Shown: positions 36,258-43,286 of the stretch, piece after piece
Layout of the letters: each line of letters begins with the position of its first letter
Numbering within the stretch: position 1 is the stretch's first letter
NCBI RefSeq assembly: GCF_011752935.1
Contig: NZ_VWWO01000001.1
Coordinates: forward strand, 434,001-498,000
Source: Chitinophaga sp. Cy-1792
Lineage (GTDB): Bacteria; Bacteroidota; Bacteroidia; Chitinophagales; Chitinophagaceae
Direction: 5' to 3'
Length of the DNA stretch: 64,000 bases
Notes under the pieces: model-generated
The model's database searches: none
Told to the model about the DNA's origin: nothing
Seen by the model: only the letters and a program-made list of their open reading frames with translations
Made by a program: the position numbers and the translations under genes

Positions 36258-37004
36258 CTATATCACCTGAATCCCCAGGTCAATATAAGGTTTGAGTGAG
36301 GGCAATTCAGGTTTGTCTGTAATAATAGTATCAATATTGGTGATCTCACATACTTTAAATGGTTCTGCCGTACCCATTTTTTCACTTGTTGCCAGCACAA
36401 TTGTCTTGTACGCAGATTCTACCATCACGGATTTTACTTCTGTATCGTTAAAATCGACACAGGAAACCCCGGTTTCCTCGTGCAGACTGCAAACACCCAG
36501 GAAACAGATATCTGCTTTGATCCTTTGCAACATGCGAATGGTATCTAATCCTCCGGCATTCTGGGAAGCTTTTGTGACGCGTCCTCCGGTGAGTATCAGC
36601 TCTACATTGGGATGGTCAATCAGTTGGGCTGCGATGGGTACGCAGTTGGTAATGATAGTGGCCTTTAACGTTGGAGGCAACATTTTCGCTAATGTCAGCG
36701 TGGAGGTGCCGCCGTCCATGATGATTGTTTGTCCGTCCTGGATAAACGATAATGCTTTGGCGGCAATTTGTTTCTTATCTGCTTCGTGATAAACGATGCG
36801 GTCATTAAAATTATAGGGATTGGGAGAATGTGGAATGGCGCCCCCTCTTACTTTGATCAGCCGGCCACTGAGTGCTAATGCATCGAGGTCGCGGCGCACG
36901 GTATCTTCAGATACCTGAAGGTCCGTACTCAGTTCCGTCTGCAATACTTTGTGGTCCGTCTGCAGTTTTTTGAGGATATACTCCAATCTTTCTTCTTTCA
37001 GCAT
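36258..37004 (-). CDS. DeoR-family transcriptional regulator
   Basis: A 248-residue repressor-type protein with the DeoR N-terminal helix-turn-helix (MLKEERLEYILKKL ... LSTDLQVSEDTVRRDLDAL) and the sugar-isomerase-like sensor domain (DGGTSTLTLAKMLP, TNCVPIAAQL, LTGGRV, FLGVCSLHEETG). These proteins sense phosphorylated sugars. I start at the ATG at 37004; an in-frame start 132 bp upstream would overlap the divergent nucleotidase gene. It is first in the regulator-MFS unit and divergent from the nucleotidase, with a phased GC array between. Confidence 0.92.
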   Translation of the reverse strand: MLKEERLEYILKKLQTDHKVLQTELSTDLQVSEDTVRRDLDALALSGRLIKVRGGAIPHSPNPYNFNDRIVYHEADKKQIAAKALSFIQDGQTIIMDGGTSTLTLAKMLPPTLKATIITNCVPIAAQLIDHPNVELILTGGRVTKASQNAGGLDTIRMLQRIKADICFLGVCSLHEETGVSCVDFNDTEVKSVMVESAYKTIVLATSEKMGTAEPFKVCEITNIDTIITDKPELPSLKPYIDLGIQVI

Positions 37005-37100
37005 AATCTTGCCATTTTCTGCAATATTATGAAATATATTGCGATATTCTGCAAATAATTGCATAAGTTTGCACAAAACAGCAAAATATGGCAAGAATTG
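37001..37100. promoter_or_regulatory. 10-bp-phased GC array between DeoR and nucleotidase genes
   Basis: Dinucleotide GC occurs exactly every 10 bp at 37001, 37011, 37021, 37041, 37051, 37061, 37071, 37081 and 37091 (37031 has GA). The spacers are A/T-rich. An inverted repeat GCAATAT/ATATTGC lies at 37021-37042. This is a plausible operator region for the DeoR protein controlling both divergent genes; the ends of the array run into the two start codons. Confidence 0.5.
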
Positions 37101-37627
37101 CAATCGACATGGACAATGTGATGGCCGATCTGACAAGACAAATGATTGATCTTTATGAGCAGAAGCACGGCGTTAGGGTAGCATATGAGTCATTGAACGG
37201 GCATCCCGATGGCGGAGGTTTTCCGATTGAAGGAGAAACGCACCAGTTCATTCATCAGCCGGGATTTTTCAGGAACCTGCCGGTTATGGAAGACAGCCAG
37301 GAAGTAATCAGGGCTTTGATGGAACAGCATGAGGTATTTATAGTATCTGCGGCTACAGAGTTCCCGTTATCATTGAAAGAGAAAATAGACTGGCTGGCGG
37401 AGCATTTTCCCTTTATCAGCTGGAAGAACATTGTATTATGTGGCTCCAAAACCATCATAGAAGCAGATTACATGATTGATGATCATGATAAGAATTTGCG
37501 CTATTTCAAGGGAGAGCCGATATTGTTCAGTGCACCACATAATATTAACCTGACAGATTATAAGCGTGTAAACAACTGGAAAGAAGTAGCAGCGTATTTT
37601 CAGCTGACACCAGCAATAGCCGGTTAA
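37088..37627 (+). CDS. 5'(3')-deoxyribonucleotidase-like HAD phosphatase
   Basis: A 179-residue HAD-fold protein. The N-terminal motif is IAIDMDNVMADL, with the nucleophile-plus-two pattern DMDxV of the NT5C (5'(3')-nucleotidase) family. Motif II lies around FIVSAATEFP, and the late acidic motif is in MIDDHDKNLRYF. These enzymes remove the phosphate from (deoxy)nucleoside monophosphates. It is divergent from the DeoR-MFS operon and probably under the same control. The downstream region holds a hairpin-rich transcript candidate. Confidence 0.88.
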   Translation: MARIAIDMDNVMADLTRQMIDLYEQKHGVRVAYESLNGHPDGGGFPIEGETHQFIHQPGFFRNLPVMEDSQEVIRALMEQHEVFIVSAATEFPLSLKEKIDWLAEHFPFISWKNIVLCGSKTIIEADYMIDDHDKNLRYFKGEPILFSAPHNINLTDYKRVNNWKEVAAYFQLTPAIAG

Positions 37628-37630
37628 TAG

Positions 37631-37794
37631 GGCTATAAGCCACATCCTGTGCAACAATCCTTATTGTACACAACGAAGTAATATGTCCGGATTACAGGGG
37701 TTCTCCCGCAAGAAATGCTGACACTTCACCAGCATTAAAAATCATCTACCACAAACCCGATCGGGCATTATGTCTGGTTGGGTTTTGTTTTTTT
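37631..37794 (+). ncRNA. Hairpin-rich candidate structured RNA or 3' UTR
   Basis: The 304-bp spacer after the nucleotidase gene holds five clear hairpins in a row: GGCT/AGCC (37631-37641), TGTG..ACAAT/ATTGT..CACA (37648-37672), GTAAT/ATTAC (37678-37695), AATGCTG/CAGCATT (37714-37736), and a final stem (37752-37787) followed by T-run. A short GGGG/CCC stem lies between the third and fourth. No match to a known RNA family comes to my mind. It may be a separate sRNA or a processed 3' end. Confidence 0.45.
37752..37794 (+). terminator. Terminator of the nucleotidase/structured RNA transcript
   Basis: CAAACCCGATC pairs with GGTTGGGTTTTG (G-T pairs inside) and is followed by a T-run at 37788-37794. 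Confidence 0.75.
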
Positions 37795-37812
37795 AAGGAG
37801 ATTATCAGCATC

Positions 37813-37899
37813 ATGTATTTAAAAGAAGGAGATATAGACGCTACAGTGAACCGGTTTTTCTGGATTAACAATGCTTACTTAGGCATATTAAGATATTGA
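37813..37899 (+). CDS. Possible 28-aa small protein
   Basis: ATG at 37813 with AAGGAG 12 nt upstream opens a 28-codon frame (MYLKEGDIDATVN..., ending LRY). The purine-rich leader is unusual here. No family is recognised and it may be a chance frame or a gene remnant. Confidence 0.2.
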   Translation: MYLKEGDIDATVNRFFWINNAYLGILRY

Positions 37900-37931
37900 T
37901 TATCAGCATTCAGGAATAATTCCAGCTGGGT

Positions 37932-38537
37932 TTATTTATTTTCGACTGGTTTCCTGACATCCTGTAATTCTCTTCTCAGATGAATTACTTCATCTTTAAG
38001 ATGATTATATAGCCGGAGTAATTCGTTATGATCTTCGAGGAGTTTATAGTATTTCTCCCTTTGGAGCATTATTTCTTCCGTTTCGGTATTGCGGGCTTCT
38101 GCAACAGTTCCCGGGTTCAGGAAAGCGTCGAGACTCATATCGAGTGCCCGGGCAGTTCTTTCCAGTTCACCAGGGGAAAAGATCTCCTTGTCAAACAGGT
38201 TATACATGGTTCGCCGGCTCATCTCCATTCTGTCGGCCAGCCTGCTCCTGTTAAGGCCTTTGTCCTGAATAATAGTTTGAAGGCGTCTGCCATGGTGTAG
38301 GTTTTTGTCCAGAGAAATAAGCTGGGCACCGTTCCAGCGCATAAATTCTTCCGTAGTGATCCCGATAATAGTACAGAACCGATCCAGGTTGGCGCGTTTC
38401 ATTTCGCTTTTGCGAAGATGATAATGTGCAATCTGGTTCGTAAATCCAGCCTTCTTGGCAAAGTCTATCACTTTAATCTTACGTTGCTTCAGGATCTGTT
38501 TTAACCTTTCGCCCATGTGTATGAGGCTAGTCTGCAT
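37932..38537 (-). CDS. XRE-type regulator with two HTH domains and a coiled coil
   Basis: A 201-residue protein. Two Cro/C1-like helix-turn-helix regions follow each other: the first at about 8-60 (LKQILKQRKIKVIDFAKKAG), the second at about 70-125 (LQTIIQDKGLNRSRLADRMEMSRRTMY, quoted in part). A charged coiled coil fills about 145-195 and may make dimers. I start at the ATG of MQTSLIHMG (38537); an in-frame ATG 81 bp upstream is possible. Nested inverted repeats lie upstream, suggesting self-regulation. Confidence 0.8.
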   Translation of the reverse strand: MQTSLIHMGERLKQILKQRKIKVIDFAKKAGFTNQIAHYHLRKSEMKRANLDRFCTIIGITTEEFMRWNGAQLISLDKNLHHGRRLQTIIQDKGLNRSRLADRMEMSRRTMYNLFDKEIFSPGELERTARALDMSLDAFLNPGTVAEARNTETEEIMLQREKYYKLLEDHNELLRLYNHLKDEVIHLRRELQDVRKPVENK

Positions 38538-38714
38538 TGTTATATTTTTTGTTAATACTGTCCTTATTTCCAGCTTCGCCGGATTATTGCCGTATAATTT
38601 AGCAAAAAACCTGATCATACTGAGAATTAAATTATAAAAAATGAAAATTTCCTTCTCAAAATGATTCTGAGAAGATTAGTCACCCCAACTAACTATAACG
38701 CATATACGAAATTC

Positions 38715-38773
38715 ATGATAATGATTTTTGCATTTTTAAACGCCAAAAATCATCCTAATAATGTCATTATCAT
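38715..38773. repeat. Nested inverted repeats upstream of the XRE gene
   Basis: Outer arms ATGATAATGA (38715-38724) and TCATTATCAT (38764-38773); inner arms ATGATTTTTG (38721-38730) and CAAAAATCAT (38744-38753). Both pairs are perfect 10-mers and share 4 bp on the left side. The spacer 38538-38979 is A/T-rich and otherwise empty. Candidate operator or an attenuator structure. Confidence 0.5.
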
Positions 38774-38979
38774 CTTGCTGTTTCAGCGAAAAAAAATCAA
38801 AAAAAATCCGGACAAATCTGAACTTCAACTTTTCTCTGAAACACAGTACAGCAAAGCATTACATGAAAAGTGTGCAAAAACTATAAATAAAAATAAATTA
38901 GGACAAACGAAATGTTTATAAATATATTTGCTGACACTGATTGGTCGCAATTAATTCATCCATTGGAAAACCAATTTCT

Positions 38980-39279
38980 ATGTTAACCATACACAAACAC
39001 CCAAGACCTCGCAAGTGCGCCATGAGGAAATTTTCGATTAACGTGTTAACGCAAATACACGATCGGTTCACCAACCTGCCGCTCCGGTTTAGGGAGCGCG
39101 TCTGCGAAGAGTGCAGTTGGAGTATCCCGACGTTCTATCGAAAGATGCGACTGATGGACAAAGTTCATCCGGAAACGGGTAGAGAAATCCCTGCGCTGAG
39201 CAATGCTGAGCGTGAGAAGATCATCTCTGTCTGGAAAGAACTGCTGACCGAAACAACCCAGCAGCTTCCGAAGTCGTAA
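38980..39279 (+). CDS. Unknown small basic protein, 99 aa
   Basis: I do not recognise a family. The product is rich in Arg/Lys/Glu, has two cysteines close together (RVCEECSW) and a C-terminal helix. No signal peptide or membrane segment. The ATG at 38980 is used; an ATG at 39022 or a TTG at 38941 are alternatives. SIPTFYRKMR has the look of a helix-turn-helix recognition segment, so a DNA-binding role is possible. It is flanked by the XRE regulator and followed by a clear terminator, which supports it being real. Confidence 0.55.
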   Translation: MLTIHKHPRPRKCAMRKFSINVLTQIHDRFTNLPLRFRERVCEECSWSIPTFYRKMRLMDKVHPETGREIPALSNAEREKIISVWKELLTETTQQLPKS

Positions 39280-39315
39280 CTCGTCTTCGATATGATGCCA
39301 GAGCAAGGGAGTAAC

Positions 39316-39348
39316 ATTACCTCGTTATACAGTCGTAAACGAGGTAAT
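39316..39348 (+). terminator. Terminator after the 99-aa gene
   Basis: ATTACCTCGTT pairs with AACGAGGTAAT; TTTCTCTTTT follows on the plus strand. Confidence 0.75.
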
Positions 39349-39477
39349 TTCTCTTTTGAAAATTAACTGACATTTAAGGTGTTTTTTTAGATTTTTTCTA
39401 TCAAAGCATCTATTTTTTCTTAAATTTAAAGCCCGTTAGGAAATGCTTGTACTTAACCAATTAACAATTACGGTGCT

Positions 39478-41391
39478 ATGTCGTACCCATACCAGATCAA
39501 GAACATTGAAGAATACCAGCAGGCTTATCAACAGAGCGTAATGGACCCGGAAGGCTTCTGGGCAAACATTGCGGACCACTTTATGTGGCGTCGCAAATGG
39601 GACAAAGTGTTAGAATGGAATTTTAAAGACCCGGAAATCAAATGGTTTCAGGGTGGAAAACTGAATATCACGGAGAACTGCCTGGACAGACACCTGGGTA
39701 CGTTTGGAAATAGGCCAGCTATCATCTGGGAACCTAATGACCCGGAAGAACGCCACCGCATCCTCACCTACCGCGAACTTTATAATAAGGTTTGTCAGTT
39801 CGCCAACGTATTGAAAAACAATGGCGTAAAGAAAGGTGACCGCGTTTGTATATATATGGGAATGATTCCCGAACTGGCCATCGCCGTGCTGGCATGTGCC
39901 CGTATCGGTGCCGTTCACTCTGTAGTATTCGGCGGCTTCTCTGCCCAGTCTATTGCAGACAGGATCAAAGACGCCTCCTGCAGTATCGTTATTACCTGCG
40001 ATGGCGCATACCGTGGCAACAAAGACATTCCGCTGAAGTCAGTGATCGATGATGCACTCATGACCTGTCCTACGGTGGAAAAAGTAATTGTATGCACCCG
40101 CACCCGTACTCCGGTGAGCATGCTCAAAGGAAGAGACGTTTGGTGGGAAGATGAAATCAAAGCGGTGGAAACAATGGGCAACCCTGCCTGCCCTGCTGAA
40201 GAAATGGACGCTGAAGATATGCTCTTCATCCTTTATACTTCCGGCTCCACCGGCAAGCCTAAAGGCGTTGTGCATACCACTGGCGGCTATATGGTTTATG
40301 CTAACTACACCTTCGTTAATACCTTCCAGTACCAACCTGGTGAAGTGTACTTCTGTACTGCTGACGTAGGCTGGATCACTGGTCACTCCTATATTATCTA
40401 CGGCCCGCTGTCTGCCGGCGCTACCACCCTCATGTTTGAAGGGGTACCTACCTACCCGGATGCCAGCCGCCTGTGGCAGATCGTTGACAAATTCCGCGTC
40501 AATACCCTGTACACTGCTCCTACTGCCATCCGCAGCCTGATGGGATTTGGCCTGGGTCCTGTTAATCACAACGACCTCAGCTCCCTGCGCAAACTCGGCA
40601 GCGTAGGCGAACCTATCAACGAAGAAGCATGGCATTGGTTTAAAGATAATATCGGTAAAGGCAGATGCCCTATCGTTGATACCTGGTGGCAAACAGAAAC
40701 CGGTGGTATCATGATTACACCTATCGCCGGAATTACCAAAGAAAAACCAGGATACGCCACCTTACCTTTACCTGGCGTACAGCCTATCCTCGTTGATGAA
40801 AACGGTAAAGAAGTGAAAGGCAATAACGTAAACGGAAATCTCTGTATCAAATTCCCATGGCCTGGTATGCTCCGTACAACCTATGGTGATCATGAAAGGT
40901 TCCGCAATACCTATTTCTCTACCTACGAAAATCTTTACTTCACCGGCGACGGCTGTCTCCGCGACGATGATGGCTACTACCGCATTACCGGCCGCGTAGA
41001 TGATGTACTCAACGTAAGCGGTCACCGTATCGGTACTGCTGAAGTAGAGAATGCCATCAACATGCACGCCGGCGTAGTGGAAAGTGCTGTAGTAGGCTAT
41101 CCACACGATATCAAAGGACAGGGTATCTATGCTTATGTTACCATGGATAAAATGACCCATGATCCTGAACTGACGAAGAAAGATATCATGCAGACGGTTG
41201 CCCGCATCATCGGACCAATCGCCAAACCAGATAAAATCCAGTTCGTTTCCGGGCTGCCAAAAACACGCTCCGGAAAAATTATGCGTCGTATCCTCCGCAA
41301 AATTGCTGAGAATGACATGGATAACCTGGGCGATACCTCTACCCTGCTCGATCCGGGAGTTGTAGAAGAAATCAAAAGAGGAAAAATCTAA
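39478..41391 (+). CDS. acs: Acetyl-CoA synthetase
   Basis: A 637-residue AMP-forming acetate-CoA ligase. The P-loop motif [19 protein letters not shown] (about 257-275), the acetate-pocket segment with [10 protein letters not shown], the hinge Asp in [14 protein letters not shown] and the C-terminal acetylated-Lys motif RSGKIMRR are intact. It scavenges acetate into acetyl-CoA. Length matches the family (about 640-650). It stands alone with its own terminator. Confidence 0.96.
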   Translation: MSYPYQIKNIEEYQQAYQQSVMDPEGFWANIADHFMWRRKWDKVLEWNFKDPEIKWFQGGKLNITENCLDRHLGTFGNRPAIIWEPNDPEERHRILTYRELYNKVCQFANVLKNNGVKKGDRVCIYMGMIPELAIAVLACARIGAVHSVVFGGFSAQSIADRIKDASCSIVITCDGAYRGNKDIPLKSVIDDALMTCPTVEKVIVCTRTRTPVSMLKGRDVWWEDEIKAVETMGNPACPAEEMDAEDMLFILYTSGSTGKPKGVVHTTGGYMVYANYTFVNTFQYQPGEVYFCTADVGWITGHSYIIYGPLSAGATTLMFEGVPTYPDASRLWQIVDKFRVNTLYTAPTAIRSLMGFGLGPVNHNDLSSLRKLGSVGEPINEEAWHWFKDNIGKGRCPIVDTWWQTETGGIMITPIAGITKEKPGYATLPLPGVQPILVDENGKEVKGNNVNGNLCIKFPWPGMLRTTYGDHERFRNTYFSTYENLYFTGDGCLRDDDGYYRITGRVDDVLNVSGHRIGTAEVENAINMHAGVVESAVVGYPHDIKGQGIYAYVTMDKMTHDPELTKKDIMQTVARIIGPIAKPDKIQFVSGLPKTRSGKIMRRILRKIAENDMDNLGDTSTLLDPGVVEEIKRGKI

Positions 41392-41411
41392 AAAATATCT
41401 TCCTATAAATG

Positions 41412-41446
41412 TAAGAGGCTGTCTAACTTTACCAGACGGCCTCTTA
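41412..41446 (+). terminator. Terminator after acs
   Basis: TAAGAGGC-GTCT and AGAC-GCCTCTTA pair, followed by TTTTTT, 20 bp past the stop. Confidence 0.88.
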
Positions 41447-41467
41447 TTTTTTATATGCCTGCCCAAT

Positions 41468-42418
41468 ATGAAGAAAATACTGAAGCGTGCAGCTTATTCG
41501 CTACTTATTATCATCCTGATATTCAATGTTATTGCAGCCTTTCATGCCTGGAAATTCACGCATTTCTATGACGATCCCAAGCATATAAACAAACGCCCGG
41601 AACAGATGTCTGCCAGGGAGAAACTGGGTATGGTGTTTTTGGGCGTCAGGATATCTAAATCTGTCATTAAAACCTATCCGGACACTATCTACCAGCAAAT
41701 CAGTTTGCCTGCAAAAAATGGCCTTAAGATCGATGGCTGGTGGATACCTGTAGCCAACCCTATCGGTAATGTCATCCTGTTCCACGGCTATAACGGCAGC
41801 AAACAAGGCCCACTGCCGGAAGCAACGTATTTCAGAAGTCTGGGCTACAACACGCTATTAATTGATTTCCGGGCACATGGCAACAGCGAAGGCAATACCT
41901 GCAGCATAGGCTATTATGAACAGGAAGAAGTGAAACTGGCTATGAACTATGTAAAGCAGCAATCGAAGCTACCGGTTACGTTATGGGGAGTAAGCATGGG
42001 CGCTGCAGCCATTTTACATGCGATGAACAGCTATGGTGCCGACCTGAAACCAGTGAAAGTCATTCTGGAATGTCCCTATGCTACCCTGAAAGATGCGGTG
42101 GATAGCAGAATGAGGTCCGTCCACCTTCCCACCACACCACTGTCACAGCTGCTTACTTTCTGGGGCGGACTGGAACAAGGCTTCTGGGGCTTTAACATGC
42201 AACCCGCTGCCTATGCAAAAAGTATACATGTTCCGGTACTGTATTTCTGGGGAAAGCAGGACATAAGGGTAATGGAAGCAGAAACGAAAGCAGTATACGG
42301 CCATCTGGCTACAGCCGATAAAAAACTGGTTGTACTGGAAGATGCAGGACACGAATCATTCTGCCGTAAGGATCCTGCTATCTGGAAGCAGCAGGTACAG
42401 GCATTTATGCGCCAATAA
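41468..42418 (+). CDS. Alpha/beta hydrolase with an N-terminal membrane anchor
   Basis: A 316-residue hydrolase. A membrane anchor or signal lies at about 8-24. The fold is shown by the oxyanion loop ILFHGYNGSKQG, the nucleophile elbow GVSMG, the acid near DIRVMEAE and the late His in DAGHESF. It belongs to the YqkD/BAAT-like serine hydrolases with unknown substrate. It starts only 16 bp after the acs terminator T-run, so its promoter must overlap that terminator or lie within the acs end. Confidence 0.85.
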   Translation: MKKILKRAAYSLLIIILIFNVIAAFHAWKFTHFYDDPKHINKRPEQMSAREKLGMVFLGVRISKSVIKTYPDTIYQQISLPAKNGLKIDGWWIPVANPIGNVILFHGYNGSKQGPLPEATYFRSLGYNTLLIDFRAHGNSEGNTCSIGYYEQEEVKLAMNYVKQQSKLPVTLWGVSMGAAAILHAMNSYGADLKPVKVILECPYATLKDAVDSRMRSVHLPTTPLSQLLTFWGGLEQGFWGFNMQPAAYAKSIHVPVLYFWGKQDIRVMEAETKAVYGHLATADKKLVVLEDAGHESFCRKDPAIWKQQVQAFMRQ

Positions 42419-42423
42419 AAAAA

Positions 42424-42449
42424 GCGCGCACCATACGAGTGGAGCGCGC
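42424..42449 (-). terminator. Terminator after the short L,D-transpeptidase gene
   Basis: GCGCGC-CCA and TGG-GCGCGC pair; seven T follow on the minus strand only. It lies about 165 bp past the transpeptidase stop, directly next to the convergent hydrolase stop. The spacer 42450-42612 shows nothing else. Confidence 0.7.
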
Positions 42450-42612
42450 CCCTTCACAGGATCATACCCGCCATATATGTGGATTCATGATATTTCCGGT
42501 TAAGGAAACACCATTACATGCGATCAGTGATCTGAACTTCAAAGATAGAATATTTGCCTGCCATCAGAAATCACTGTCATTGCCGGTATGAGCCATGTAA
42601 TAATGTGCCGGT

Positions 42613-43182
42613 TTACTTTCTGATTACAACAGGAGTGCCAACTTTAATGATTTCGTATAGTTCGTTTACATCCGAATTTTTCATACTGATGCATCCTTCT
42701 GTCCAGTTGATACGGCTTTCTACGTAATAGTCGGTGATGCCTGTACCGGACTGTACCCCGTGAATGCCAATACCACCGCCAGGTGTGGCCGCCGTGGGGA
42801 TGACTCCTTCTGACTGCATCTCATGAAACCGTTCCATACTGGCTTCATTTGGATAATCGAGCAACATGAATCTGCTCCATTGTTTGTCCATTCGTTTTGC
42901 CTGAATATGAAAGGTTCCTTCAGGTGTGAGCTTGTCGCCCTCCCTCCGCTTGTTAGTCTGGTCGCGGCTTCCAAACACCACTTTGTAGATTTTCCTCAAC
43001 GTTACATCTTCGTATAGATAAAGCCGGTAGTCACTCTTATCAATTAAAAGAAATACTTTATCTGCATTAATATTTGCAGGAGTTATTCGCACATTATATA
43101 AATCATTGTTGTTTACTGCAAACCCGGTCAGTGCGAATAATGACAGCAGGCATGCAATCCAATAAAGACGGCGCATTTCCAT
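42613..43182 (-). CDS. Short L,D-transpeptidase (ErfK/YbiS/YkuD family)
   Basis: A 189-residue exported enzyme with an N-terminal signal/anchor (RLYWIACLLSLFALTGFA) and a YkuD domain. The active-site region reads WTEGCISMKN, with Cys as nucleophile and Glu where SHGC is usual. The supporting residues GIGIHGV and KLTPEGTFHI are family typical. It makes L,D cross-links or attaches proteins to peptidoglycan. I start at the ATG of MEMRRLYW; a further upstream ATG would add a polar extension before the signal. Confidence 0.88.
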   Translation of the reverse strand: MEMRRLYWIACLLSLFALTGFAVNNNDLYNVRITPANINADKVFLLIDKSDYRLYLYEDVTLRKIYKVVFGSRDQTNKRREGDKLTPEGTFHIQAKRMDKQWSRFMLLDYPNEASMERFHEMQSEGVIPTAATPGGGIGIHGVQSGTGITDYYVESRINWTEGCISMKNSDVNELYEIIKVGTPVVIRK

Positions 43183-43238
43183 AGGGTATTCGATAAAGTT
43201 CCCTAAACGATTAATTAACAGCATTTATTGTAATAAAA

Positions 43239-43264
43239 AAGCGCCGGCATAACTGCCGGCGCTT
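43239..43264 (-). terminator. Terminator between the M16 and L,D-transpeptidase genes
   Basis: AAGCGCCGGCA and TGCCGGCGCTT pair with a 4-nt loop, and six T follow on the minus strand. It is located just past the stop of the M16 gene (43287) and so serves that gene. Confidence 0.9.
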
Positions 43265-43286
43265 CCATAGTATCAAACATTAACTG

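Noticed and set aside
37005..37136. Upstream start that would extend the DeoR protein by 44 residues
   Set aside because: It would overlap the divergent nucleotidase gene and covers the promoter region; the chosen ATG gives the normal DeoR N-terminus.
37631..37794. Considered as 6S RNA, tmRNA or SRP RNA
   Set aside because: None of the characteristic conserved pieces is present: no long terminal stem closing the molecule, no tRNA-like end and no SRP tetraloop motif.
42450..42612. Spacer between the hydrolase terminator and the L,D-transpeptidase stop
   Set aside because: It has no frame, no hairpin and no promoter-like pieces that I would call.
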